The notes under the pieces are model-generated. The model saw only the letters and a program-made list of their open reading frames with translations, was not told where the DNA came from and searched no databases. A stretch of 64,000 bases of DNA. It comes from Aminipila sp963524205 (GTDB lineage Bacteria; Bacillota; Clostridia; Peptostreptococcales; Anaerovoracaceae). The stretch is from NCBI GenBank assembly GCA_963524205.1, contig CAURED010000005.1, positions 1-64,000 on the forward strand, in the 5' to 3' direction. Positions within the stretch are counted from its first letter, which is position 1. Each line of letters begins with the position of its first letter. Position numbers and translations under genes: made by a program. Of the stretch, positions 24,625-32,963 are shown piece after piece.

Positions 24625-26226
24625 ATGAGTCAATATGATAAAAATAAAATGAAATTGCATCAGCTAGATCTTGCATTAAGTAATCTTTACACTCTGGTAA
24701 TATCAGCAAATTATACTCAGGATATCTATTCAGTATTAGCGTCAAAGGTTCCGGACCTTCCGGTTTGTGAAAATTGTTTGAATTTTATTCAATTTGCCTC
24801 CAATTACTTTAATTCCTGTCATCCTGAGGACCTACAAAATTACCCTCTTATTTGTGACTTTGATTCACTTATTGAGCATCTGCAGAATAATAAAGGCGTA
24901 TATAATTTTGAAGTAAGATTTGAAGTTCTGCCTTCCGTTTACAATTGGTTTGAAGGGACTTATTTTATAGTTGATAACTCAGAAAATGATGATTTAATTT
25001 TACTTCTTCTTTTCAAAGATATAAATGATAAGAAACTTATTGAAGAAAACCTTAGGGATGCTTTTAGAGCAACTGAAATTGCTGCAAAAGCAAAAACTGA
25101 TTTTTTATCAAGGATGTCCCAAGATCTTCGTACACCGATTAATCTAATTGTAAGTATGATTGATATAGCAAAAAAAAATATAGAAGAAAAAGAAAAAGTT
25201 ATGGACTGCTTGATTAAAATGGACATTTCCTCCAGATATTTATTTCAGATGATAGATAACGTCCTAGATATGTCGCAAATTGAAGCTGGAAAGTTCAATA
25301 TAGATAACCGCCCTTTTAGCATTATTAATACACTTGAAGAAATTAAGCAAACTTATGAAGAACAAGCTTTTTCTAAAGATATTATTTTTGACGTTCTTAT
25401 ACATAATCATGGTCTAAACAATGTTATAGGCGATGCTTTTAGATTAAAACAAATAGTAAAAAGTTTAATTTCTAATTCATTTAGATATGTACCAACAAAA
25501 GGTAATGTTACTGTGGAATTACTTTTAAATAAGGTTCTATACAACAGAGCATTTTTTAGTACTATTGTAGAAAATGACGGACCTCCTCTTGATGAATCTC
25601 AAATTGAAAGATTATTTTTTCCTTTTGAAACAGGTACCATGTCCACACAGATATATTCGTCAAAAGGTCTTGGTTTAGGCCTGTCAATTTGCAAAAATAC
25701 TGTAGAACTGCTTGGCGGCACTATTACGGCTTCTAATAAACCTGATGATTCAGGTGTTAAATTTGAGGTTGAAATTGCTTTCGAACTTGATGAGAATAAT
25801 GTGCCTGATAATATTGAACAATTATCAGATGCAGCCTTTATCCGATTTCCTGAAAGACATATTTTAGTTGCAGAAGATGACCAGCAAAATTATGATACAA
25901 TAAAAGCATTACTGGAAAACCGGAATATAACTGTAGATTTAGCTATTAATGGTATTGAGGCAATAAAAGCTTTAGAGGATTCTGATCCAGGTTATTATAA
26001 TTTAATTTTAATGAACATTGACTTGCCGCTTATGTCGGGCATTGATGCTACAAGCGCTATTCGTAACAGTTTCCACGAAAGCGGCTCTACTATTCCGATT
26101 ATAGCCATGACAGTAGATGTCTTAGAGCAAAATATAATGCTTGCGCTGCAGGCAGGTATGAACGATCATATACTAAAGCCTATTGATGTTAACAGATTGT
26201 TCTTAACACTGAATAATTATATTTAG
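24625..26226 (+). CDS. hybrid histidine kinase-like protein lacking both phospho-acceptor residues, 533 aa
   Basis: Residues 1-140 form a PAS-like input region without transmembrane helices. The HisKA-like helix follows, but the H-box reads RMSQDLRTPIN: residue 166 is Gln (CAA, 25120-25122) where the phosphorylated His should be. The ATPase domain is present (N-box VKSLISNSFRYV; G1-like ENDGPPLD; G2 SKGLGLGLSICK). A receiver domain covers 410-533 with the acidic pocket AEDD (417-419) and the late Thr and Lys (AMT, LKP), but the phospho-acceptor position reads LILMNIDLPLMSG: residue 464 is Asn (AAC, 26014-26016). Thus neither phosphorylation step should work as usual. The ORF is otherwise intact, with GGAAAGAGAGG before the ATG. 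Confidence 0.88.
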   Translation: MSQYDKNKMKLHQLDLALSNLYTLVISANYTQDIYSVLASKVPDLPVCENCLNFIQFASNYFNSCHPEDLQNYPLICDFDSLIEHLQNNKGVYNFEVRFEVLPSVYNWFEGTYFIVDNSENDDLILLLLFKDINDKKLIEENLRDAFRATEIAAKAKTDFLSRMSQDLRTPINLIVSMIDIAKKNIEEKEKVMDCLIKMDISSRYLFQMIDNVLDMSQIEAGKFNIDNRPFSIINTLEEIKQTYEEQAFSKDIIFDVLIHNHGLNNVIGDAFRLKQIVKSLISNSFRYVPTKGNVTVELLLNKVLYNRAFFSTIVENDGPPLDESQIERLFFPFETGTMSTQIYSSKGLGLGLSICKNTVELLGGTITASNKPDDSGVKFEVEIAFELDENNVPDNIEQLSDAAFIRFPERHILVAEDDQQNYDTIKALLENRNITVDLAINGIEAIKALEDSDPGYYNLILMNIDLPLMSGIDATSAIRNSFHESGSTIPIIAMTVDVLEQNIMLALQAGMNDHILKPIDVNRLFLTLNNYI

Positions 26227-26232
26227 TAATTT

Positions 26233-26267
26233 AAAAAGCTGTTCCTTAATTGAGAACAGCTTTTTTT
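26233..26267. terminator. bidirectional terminator
   Basis: AAAAAGCTGTTC (26233-26244) pairs with GAACAGCTTTTT (26254-26265). It serves the kinase-like gene on the plus strand and the AlkD gene on the minus strand, whose stop codon (26246-26248) lies in the loop. Confidence 0.88.
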
Positions 26268-26968
26268 CTTTTTAGTTGATTTAAATAGTCCTTATCCTCT
26301 TTAGATACCCTATAAGATTCCCTGATTTTTTGAATTGCCTTATTATATGTAAAATCATCCAGCTTGTTATGTTCTTCTTCAAAAAATTTTCTTGTTACTT
26401 CTGGATACTTTACAAAGCAGACAGAAAGTGCCCATGCTACTGCCATTTTAACATAGTATCCTTCATGATTAATATGTTCTAATAAATCCAGGTTTATTTT
26501 AATATGTTCTTCATCTATAAAATAGTCCATTAACATGACAACACCGAAGCGTATATAAAATTCCCGATTGTCCTTTAAATAGGGTTGAATAAATTTCCAC
26601 ACTAGTCCTTTATTCTTTTGTGTAAACTTTAATCCAGCACAAAATGAATCGCATACAGCCCAATTGTTAATCTTAGGTATAAAGGCTTCAACATACTTTA
26701 ATTTTCCTTCTGCAGATTCTTTAATATATCCAATCGTTAATCCCCACAACATTATTTCTTCATAGTAAATTTTTTCAGGATCTGCATTATTAACTTCTTG
26801 AAAGTATTCATCATAATCCACCTTAGCTATGGTTTTAGCAAGCTCTTTTAATGGTGCCATCCTTACACCTATAGCATTCTTAACACCAGGTATAATTTTA
26901 TCATTAAACTTTTTATAACTCTCTTCTGCCTGCTGCTCCAATAAAGCTCTTACTTCTGTCCGATTCAT
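26246..26968 (-). CDS. AlkD-like DNA alkylation repair protein, 240 aa
   Basis: An all-helical HEAT-like repeat protein of the DNA_alkylation/AlkD family, glycosylases that remove bulky or cationic 3- and 7-alkylpurines without base flipping. Family features: an N-terminal helix with ALLEQQAEESYKKF, then VKNAIGVRMAPLKELAKTIAK, EEIMLWGLTIGYIK, the W in NNWAVCDSFC (about residue 115), YIRFGVVMLMDYF and VKMAVAWALSVCFVK, with a C-terminal helix ending KAIQKIRESYRVS. AGAGG precedes the ATG. It heads a short minus-strand series but is separated from the DUF362 gene by 53 bases. Confidence 0.88.
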   Translation of the reverse strand: MNRTEVRALLEQQAEESYKKFNDKIIPGVKNAIGVRMAPLKELAKTIAKVDYDEYFQEVNNADPEKIYYEEIMLWGLTIGYIKESAEGKLKYVEAFIPKINNWAVCDSFCAGLKFTQKNKGLVWKFIQPYLKDNREFYIRFGVVMLMDYFIDEEHIKINLDLLEHINHEGYYVKMAVAWALSVCFVKYPEVTRKFFEEEHNKLDDFTYNKAIQKIRESYRVSKEDKDYLNQLKRKKAVLN

Positions 26969-27021
26969 TTAATACCTCTTTCTATTTATTCACTTAACAC
27001 GGTTAAACTTAAAAGCTATTA

Positions 27022-28194
27022 CTATAATTTCCAGTTTCTATCCATAAGATTTGCCACAAAAGGCACTTTTACATCGATGGCTTTTTGTGGGCACATTTCT
27101 TGGCAGCAGTAGCATCTTATACACAGCTTGTGATCATATTGTGGATAACCCTTAAGTTTTATGGCCTTTTTTCCCAGTGGACAACTATTTACACAGATTC
27201 CGCATTTTACGCATTTATCCTTAATTATATATGGCTTTTTCTGTAACAAAGGCTGTAATGGCTGTAATAGCCTAATCTGAGTTTTTTTATCCGTTCCTCT
27301 ATATACATCATATTTCTTATTCCCATATTTCTCAGCAGCCTCTTGTACTGTTAAATTGCCATGTGTTGTGATTATTTCGATTTCTTGGCTTTTCATTGTA
27401 CCTACGCCGTATTCATATCCATATCGGTTAGTAGGTACAAGCTCTGGTTTCAAATCTATTAGATTGCAAAAAACTGTATCCAGTGCAATGGGGTCTTGTG
27501 CCATTAATATTAATTTCATTTCAATAGGAGTTCCTGATTGTGGCCCATTTCCTTCCATGGCTAAAATACCGTCCATAATATGAAGCCTTGGTTTTATAAA
27601 ATTATTCAAATCCGCAATCATTCTTGCAAAGCTGTCTGCATCAGTGTATTTTGCATGGAATGCTCCCTTATTTATTCCATAAACAGCTCCAAACATATTT
27701 TTGGCTGCACCCGTTATTCTTTCCAGTTGATGGGTCTTCATCTTGCAAATATTTACAATTGCATCACATTCCAAGATACCATTGCTTATAACAAAATTCT
27801 GCTCCGTTATTCCTTTTTCAAACTTAACTTCTCTGCCCCCGCTAAAATCTGCTGGAATTATGTTCAACTCTTCTGCAGGCTCTTTAATCCCACATCCAGC
27901 TGCGACTCTTGCTACTCCTCCTATAGGATTACCTGGAGAATCTCCATAATATAGATTTTTATATCCGTGCTCCCTTAAATACTTTCCTACCGCACTAAAC
28001 ACCGCAGGATGTGTTGTTACCGCTTTTTCAGGTGAAGATTTAGACAACAGATTAGGCTTTATAAGGATCTTTTCTTCTTGCTTAAAAAATACCTCTATCC
28101 CTCCAAGCATTTTTATTCCATCATGTATAGCCTTATCAACATTATTTTCACTATAATCTTTGCAAACTAGTATTGCAACTTTACTTTTTTCCAT
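27022..28194 (-). CDS. DUF362 protein with two [4Fe-4S] ferredoxin clusters, 390 aa
   Basis: Residues 1-300 form a DUF362 domain (KVAILVCKDYSENNV; GIEVFFKQEEKILIKPNLL in part; HPAVFSAVGKYLREHG; CKMKTHQLERITGAAKNMFG in part). The C-terminal part has two cluster-binding motifs, CVKCGICVNSCP (about residue 330) and CIRCYCCQEMCP (about 358). Such proteins are common in anaerobes; their reaction is not established, though electron transfer is likely. AAGGAAA precedes the ATG. It ends 53 bases before the AlkD gene and lies 11 bases after ogt, so it is probably co-transcribed with ogt and the SprT-like gene. Confidence 0.9.
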   Translation of the reverse strand: MEKSKVAILVCKDYSENNVDKAIHDGIKMLGGIEVFFKQEEKILIKPNLLSKSSPEKAVTTHPAVFSAVGKYLREHGYKNLYYGDSPGNPIGGVARVAAGCGIKEPAEELNIIPADFSGGREVKFEKGITEQNFVISNGILECDAIVNICKMKTHQLERITGAAKNMFGAVYGINKGAFHAKYTDADSFARMIADLNNFIKPRLHIMDGILAMEGNGPQSGTPIEMKLILMAQDPIALDTVFCNLIDLKPELVPTNRYGYEYGVGTMKSQEIEIITTHGNLTVQEAAEKYGNKKYDVYRGTDKKTQIRLLQPLQPLLQKKPYIIKDKCVKCGICVNSCPLGKKAIKLKGYPQYDHKLCIRCYCCQEMCPQKAIDVKVPFVANLMDRNWKL

Positions 28195-28205
28195 AGCTAA
28201 TTTCC

Positions 28206-28682
28206 TTATCTTCTATTTATTTTGATACCTTCAATCTCTAGCAGCTTTATTTTTTTATCTATACCACCACCATATCCTACAAGCTTTCCGCTGGCTCCGA
28301 TTACTCTATGGCATGGAATAAATATAGGAATAGGATTTTTATTATTTGCAAGGCCTACTGCTCTTGCTCCTTTTGGGCATCCAATCCGCTTGGCAATTTC
28401 TCCATAACTTATAGTTTTTCCATATGGAATCTGCTGAAGAGCAAGCCAGTCCTTTTTTTGAAATTCTGTACCACTTGGATTTAAGGGTATTTCAAAAACT
28501 TCACGACTGCCCTGCAAATATTCTTCAAGCTGCCTAAACGCTATCTTTAAAATTTTTGTCTCCTCCAAAATAACATTTTCATTTGTTCTCTCAGATTCAA
28601 ATATCAGATTGGTGATCTCGCCATTTTCTTCCGCTATTCCTATTTTCCCCAAAAGGGTATCATAATAACAAATGTATTTCAT
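28206..28682 (-). CDS. ogt: methylated-DNA-[protein]-cysteine S-methyltransferase
   Basis: A 158-residue O6-alkylguanine-DNA alkyltransferase that repairs O6-methylguanine by transferring the alkyl group irreversibly to its own cysteine. The active-site motif is IPCHRVIGASG (Cys about residue 124), preceded by the DNA-binding helix YGEIAKRIGCPKGARAVG and asparagine hinge ANNKNP. There is no Ada-type N-terminal regulatory domain. Its start touches the stop of the SprT-like gene (1-base overlap). Together with AlkD nearby, it suggests a small alkylation-repair neighbourhood. Confidence 0.95.
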   Translation of the reverse strand: MKYICYYDTLLGKIGIAEENGEITNLIFESERTNENVILEETKILKIAFRQLEEYLQGSREVFEIPLNPSGTEFQKKDWLALQQIPYGKTISYGEIAKRIGCPKGARAVGLANNKNPIPIFIPCHRVIGASGKLVGYGGGIDKKIKLLEIEGIKINRR

Positions 28683-29197
28683 TATTTAATCCTTTCCAAT
28701 TTACCCCCACATCGGCATCTATAGTTAGAAGGATGCTTTACTACGTTAGACATCCGTGTCCTGGATATTCTTGCTCCACAATTTTTGCATACCAGTACAT
28801 AATTTTCTTTCAAAAGCTGTCTTTTAATTCCTGACTCTTCCGTTATTCCTAGTTGCTCGGCAGTATCTGTGCGTTTTATATTATAACCATATGCCTGGTT
28901 CATTTTATGAGCATATCTTTTCCATGTCTCACCATGATTATCACATCCAGGGCACGTATGCAAAAGCTCATGTGCTAAAGTCTGCTTAATAAAAGTTTGT
29001 TCGCACCCTAACAGTCTATGTGAAAGTTCTATCTCAAAAGTTTCCGTTAAACCCTTCCTTATTTTCTTACAACATCCAAATCTGCCTTTAGCCCTTTTAT
29101 TAATAATAATACTATTTTTTATTTTATTTGAAATTGGCAGATTTAAATTCTTAGCCTCTTCTAATACTTCTTTATATAGATCGTTTATATAATCCAT
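28682..29197 (-). CDS. SprT-like zinc metallopeptidase-domain protein, 171 aa
   Basis: A SprT-like protein. The gluzincin motif HELLH (in TLAHELLHTCPGC, about residue 75) is followed by HGETWKRYAHKMN. A zinc ribbon lies at the C-terminus: CKNCGARISRT ... YRCRCGG (about residues 137-168). SprT/Spartan relatives degrade proteins crosslinked to DNA, though bacterial members are little studied. Its place next to ogt and near AlkD is consistent with DNA repair. AAGGG lies upstream of the ATG at some distance. Cytoplasmic. Confidence 0.85.
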   Translation of the reverse strand: MDYINDLYKEVLEEAKNLNLPISNKIKNSIIINKRAKGRFGCCKKIRKGLTETFEIELSHRLLGCEQTFIKQTLAHELLHTCPGCDNHGETWKRYAHKMNQAYGYNIKRTDTAEQLGITEESGIKRQLLKENYVLVCKNCGARISRTRMSNVVKHPSNYRCRCGGKLERIK

Positions 29198-29224
29198 CTA
29201 AACATTCCCTAACCCTTAATATTT

Positions 29225-29262
29225 TAAAAAGCCAAAAGTGTCACTACACTCTTGGCTTTATT
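29225..29262 (-). terminator. terminator of the gntR pair
   Basis: On the minus strand AAAGCCAAGAGTGT pairs with ACACTTTTGGCTTT (29259-29228, one mismatch), followed by TTTAAAAT. It closes the two-gene gntR operon and overlaps the end of the first coding sequence. Confidence 0.8.
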
Positions 29263-29638
29263 CTTCTTCCTTAAATGTATAAGGCAAAAAGTCTATTATC
29301 TCTTCTTCTGAATACCCAAGACTCTTCATTTGTTTTATAAAGCCCTCAGTAATACTTCTCGCTTCCTTATATCGAATACTTTCAATAAGAAGCTTATTCG
29401 TTGTTACAAATCTGCCTGCAGTTCTTTCCGCATGAAGTAGTTCCTCCCGTTCAAGTTCAGATAATGCTTTTTGCATGGTATTTGGATTTACACCAAATCT
29501 TACTGCAAGATCTCTTACTGAATCTATTTTTGCTCCTGGCTCTAATGATCCGGAAATTATATCGTGCTTAATTGTTGCCATCAGCTGCAGATAAATTGGC
29601 ATGCTCTCGTTGAACTGTGCCTCTGCTGTATTTGCCAA
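29258..29638 (-). CDS. YtrA-type GntR-family regulator, 126 aa (copy 1)
   Basis: A short GntR-family repressor. The winged HTH occupies residues 12-80 (PIYLQLMATIKHDIISGSLEPGAKIDSVRDLA in part; FGVNPNTMQKALSELEREELL). The tail of about 45 residues (KEARSITEGFIKQMKSLGYSEEEI in part) is a dimerisation helix pair, the YtrA subfamily layout without a large effector domain. The start is TTG with GAGGTGG upstream. It lies 17 bases after a paralogue with which it shares long stretches, so they arose by tandem duplication. YtrA regulators usually control an ABC transporter; none is in this operon. Confidence 0.88.
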   Translation of the reverse strand: MANTAEAQFNESMPIYLQLMATIKHDIISGSLEPGAKIDSVRDLAVRFGVNPNTMQKALSELEREELLHAERTAGRFVTTNKLLIESIRYKEARSITEGFIKQMKSLGYSEEEIIDFLPYTFKEEE

Positions 29639-29655
29639 AAATCCACCTCACTCTC

Positions 29656-30024
29656 TTATGCAGTTCCCATTGCTTTAGAAAATTCGGGTTCTGCAAAAAG
29701 TTTTACCAGCTCATCTGGATGAATCCCCAAATGTTCTAAATTTGAAATAAACTCTTCTGTTACTTTTCTAGCTTCCTTATACCGAATGCTTTTTATAAGC
29801 AATTTATTGTCTGTAACATATTTACCCGCTGTTCTATTAGAACGTAATAAGCCTTCCTCTTCTAAAATAACTAAAGCCCGCTGAATCGTATTTGGATTTA
29901 CCTTATATTTTTTAGCTAGTTCTTTAATAGAATCAATTTTTTGATTAGGCTCTAATACTCCTGAAACAATTTCCTGTCTTATAATGTGTATTATTTTTAT
30001 ATAAGTAGGTAACGTAGTTTCCAA
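29656..30024 (-). CDS. YtrA-type GntR-family regulator, 122 aa (copy 2)
   Basis: Paralogue of the next gene. HTH at residues 8-75 (IIHIIRQEIVSGVLEPNQKIDSIKELA in part; KYKVNPNTIQRALVILEEEGLL), then RTAGKYVTDNKLLIKSIRYKEAR, given here in part, and a short helical tail. The start is TTG (30022-30024) with AGGGGGG upstream. It is the first gene of the pair and is preceded by the array of 22-bp dyads, the nearest ending 62 bases upstream, so autoregulation is likely. Two very similar repressors in one operon could form heterodimers. No transporter partner follows. Confidence 0.88.
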   Translation of the reverse strand: METTLPTYIKIIHIIRQEIVSGVLEPNQKIDSIKELAKKYKVNPNTIQRALVILEEEGLLRSNRTAGKYVTDNKLLIKSIRYKEARKVTEEFISNLEHLGIHPDELVKLFAEPEFSKAMGTA

Positions 30025-31641
30025 TTATATATTCCCCCCTAACCGTTAATTATAGGTCTTCTCGTATATTACAGCTTATTTTGGGCTGTACCATGTCTAT
30101 AATACAATAATACAGTTAATTTTGTTTGTCAATCCCCCAAAGATTACAATTTGTAGTTTTTTGTATTAAACAAGCTTATTGTATTGCTCATATAATACAA
30201 TAATACGTGATTCCTTTGCTTATTTTTATAAAATTGTCCTAAGTATTAGTAAAATTCTGTACACTTGTATTATTTAAATAATACACTAAATTTTTATATA
30301 ATTTTTGAAAACCCACTATTTTCAACGTTTAATTTTACATAATTTTTTAAAAATTTTAGTTAAATTTAAAAAATTTTTTTTGTTTTAAATTTTGTCTTAA
30401 ACCTGAATTTAACTAATTTTTAGGACTTCACTAGAATATCACCTTTTTTAATTTTTGATTTAAGCCGTTTTTTTATAAAAAATATATTATTTGTCCTTCT
30501 GTCTTCATCTTTTACCTCTTTTTTCGACTTTTTAGTGTAAATATTCTCAAACTGTACTATTGTCTTAATACAGGCTTGCAGCTATTTTCGACTTTTCTAA
30601 TTCCATTACAGTCTCTAAGGTATTATTGTATTATTCTAATGATACAATTTTAATCACATGATTTGTCAAAAAAGTTCAAATTTCAACATTTATTTTTATC
30701 ATATTATATTTTCTGCAAGATTTTTTCCCGATTAATGGATTTTTATGTTTTCTTGTGTTTTCGACATTTTAGTCTTTATATAAAATTAAAAGAGACCCGA
30801 ATTTATAAAATTAGGTTAAAAACAGCCGTTTTAAGCTTTACTTACAAAAAATGTAACACTTTTTTTGGTTTTCTTATTTTTTATTAGTCACACTAATTAA
30901 AATTTTTATTAAATAAAATAGTTTTTGGATATTTTAGCTAAAATATTGTACTGTTTATATAATACAATTATACAATTTAAAACTGTTTTCATTTTTAATT
31001 ATTTGTTTGGGTATTTACTTATTTTTAATGGTTTTTAAGCCTTATTTACGTGTTTTTGGCTGTATATTTCACCTTTTTGCATTGTACTATTGTATCAATT
31101 AAATAGTACAATTTGTATCTTTATATTGTTTAATAAATGCGTGATTTTGAACATTTTTTTCATTATATTATAATATTTTTTTTAAGTTTATTTTAAATTC
31201 AGCGCAAAAAAGTATGTTTTTAATTGTTTTTTCAGCTATATTATTATTTTAAGGCTTCATCTATAACTTTTTAATAAAAATATGCAAAAACTTAAGTCTA
31301 GAATTTTTAGTTCACGTGAAAACTTTAAAAATTATTGTTTTACAATTAATTTTTCCAACGGGAAATAGCATTTATATATTTCCTGCCTCTATCAACAAAA
31401 CAAATATAAGATTGATATATAATAATTATAGATTTTAATTTGGTTTTACAATTTTTAAAATTTATATATTTTATTATTCTAAATTTAATATTTAGTTAAA
31501 AGAATTGTGCTAGAAAATTAGTTGAAAAATAATTAAGAATTTATTTAAACAAAAAATTTAAGGATAAATTAATATAATAATTTTAAATTTACTTATAAAT
31601 TTCTGCGGAATTTAAATGTATATTTATTTTGTTAAATTATA
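30025..31641. other. gene-free, extremely A+T-rich block
   Basis: About 1.6 kb without a plausible gene: the only ORFs are short, lack ribosome binding sites and are of low-complexity composition. It contains the repeated 22-bp dyads listed separately and long T/A runs. A TTCACGTGAA core at 31311-31320 resembles the centre of parS but differs from it at four of 16 positions. Nothing else is recognised. Confidence 0.75.
30086..31111. repeat. array of seven 22-bp YTGTA-N12-TACAR dyads
   Basis: Sites with half-sites YTGTA and TACAR separated by 12 bases occur at 30086-30107, 30179-30200, 30265-30286, 30552-30573, 30626-30647, 30946-30967 and 31090-31111. The copy at 30266-30285 is a perfect 20-bp palindrome (TGTATTATTTAAATAATACA). 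At 31081-31112 an 11-bp inverted repeat ATTGTACTATT/AATAGTACAAT overlaps the last site. Size and symmetry suit binding by a dimeric GntR/YtrA regulator, two of which are encoded just downstream. Confidence 0.7.
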
Positions 31642-31687
31642 AAAAAGCGAGGCTTAAATTTGCGTTTTAAGCAAAATTTAAGCCTCG
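31642..31687 (-). terminator. terminator of the MacAB-like operon
   Basis: CGAGGCTTAAATTT on the minus strand (31687-31674) pairs perfectly with 31661-31648, followed by a CTTTTTT run (31647-31641). It lies 65 bases after the permease stop codon. Confidence 0.88.
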
Positions 31688-31751
31688 ATGGTTGATATAT
31701 ATTAGATTCGTATTTTGTTGTGCTTATACCTTGATTTGGTGCGTTTCTTTT

Positions 31752-32963
31752 TTACTCATATCGCAATGCTTCAATAGGATCAAGCTTTGCTGCTTTCTTA
31801 GCTGGGAATATTCCAAAGAAGATTCCAACAAATGCGGAGAAGGCTACTGCTACTATAATTGCCGTAGGATTTATTACTACGCCTACTCCAGCAATAGTCA
31901 TACCTAATGCAGCAATTCCTACTCCAAGACCTGTTCCAATCATTCCTCCAATAATTGAAAGAATCATTGCCTCTATTAGAAACTGTGTTAGTATATCATT
32001 TGTTTGTGCGCCAAGAGACTTACGTATACCGATTTCTCTTGTTCGCTCTGTTACAGATACTAACATAATATTCATAATGCCTATACCACCTACTAAAAGT
32101 GATATGGCAGCAATAGCACCTATGGCTATCGATAAAATCCCTAGAACATTATTTATCATCCCCAACTGTGACTCCGCAGTTTCATATCTGTAAAATCCTT
32201 GAGGTTCTTTTTTTATTTTGGTTAAATAATTTACAAAACTTTCTGCTTGTGTAGTCTGATCCATATTTTCGTTGGCATAAATATTAATATATTGTGACCC
32301 TTCGCCAGAACCCATCGTTATGGAATACGGCACAAAACAATAATAGCTAGTAGAGTTATTCAACCCTGAAAATACAGATTTTTCTTGTTTATACACACCT
32401 ACTATGGTTAAATCTTTATTTTCTCCTAGCATTGTCACAGGAATTGATCGTCCTACTACGTCCTCTTTATTAAAGAAATATCTTGCAGCTTTATCATCTA
32501 TTACAACTACATCTTTACTTGACGCAACATCACTTTTATTGATGCCTCTACCATAAATAATTTTGTTTTTTATATCAAATTTGAAATAATCTGCATCTAC
32601 ACCTGTCATTTCAAATTTCCCTTTTAATCTTCCAATCTTAGTATCACTTGTACCACCTCCTGAAGGTGCTACATATTTTATTTCATCAGGAAATCTAGCT
32701 TTTAGCGCCTCTATATCTTCCTTGTATATAAGGTCATTATTACTTACATAGTCATCAACCATTTCCCAATTCACCATGATATACATATTTGCGCTATATC
32801 CCTCAAACTCTTTGCTTACTGCACCCTTAGCACTATCTCCGATAGAAGTTATAGCAATTACTGAACTTATACCAATAATGATTCCTAACATGGTTAAGAA
32901 AGATCTCATTTTATTTACTCGGATAGCAGACAAAGCCAGCTTAATATTTTCAATTAACAGCAT
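31752..32963 (-). CDS. MacB-like ABC transporter permease, 403 aa
   Basis: An FtsX/MacB-family permease. One N-terminal transmembrane helix (MRSFLTMLGIIIGISSVIAI, residues 20-39) follows the amphipathic start; a large extracellular MacB_PCD domain spans about 45-265, and three C-terminal helices carry the FtsX core (GGIGIMNIMLVSVTERTREIG in part; RKSLGAQTNDILTQFLIEA). The last residues, KLDPIEALRYE, are typical. It forms an export pump with the ATPase and adaptor encoded just upstream. GAGGAGGTGG precedes the ATG; the start overlaps the ATPase end by 10 bases. Confidence 0.92.
   Translation of the reverse strand: MLLIENIKLALSAIRVNKMRSFLTMLGIIIGISSVIAITSIGDSAKGAVSKEFEGYSANMYIMVNWEMVDDYVSNNDLIYKEDIEALKARFPDEIKYVAPSGGGTSDTKIGRLKGKFEMTGVDADYFKFDIKNKIIYGRGINKSDVASSKDVVVIDDKAARYFFNKEDVVGRSIPVTMLGENKDLTIVGVYKQEKSVFSGLNNSTSYYCFVPYSITMGSGEGSQYINIYANENMDQTTQAESFVNYLTKIKKEPQGFYRYETAESQLGMINNVLGILSIAIGAIAAISLLVGGIGIMNIMLVSVTERTREIGIRKSLGAQTNDILTQFLIEAMILSIIGGMIGTGLGVGIAALGMTIAGVGVVINPTAIIVAVAFSAFVGIFFGIFPAKKAAKLDPIEALRYE

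Noticed and set aside
30663..30887. 74-codon ORF in the A+T-rich block
   Set aside because: Low-complexity composition, no ribosome binding site and stop-poor only by chance; the region is better described as non-coding with dyads.
30086..31111. CRISPR array
   Set aside because: The repeats are dyads at irregular spacing (about 70 to 320 bases), not identical direct repeats with uniform spacers, and no cas gene is nearby.
31311..31320. TTCACGTGAA as a third parS site
   Set aside because: Four of the 16 parS positions differ, so ParB binding is unlikely; only the inner 10 bases match.
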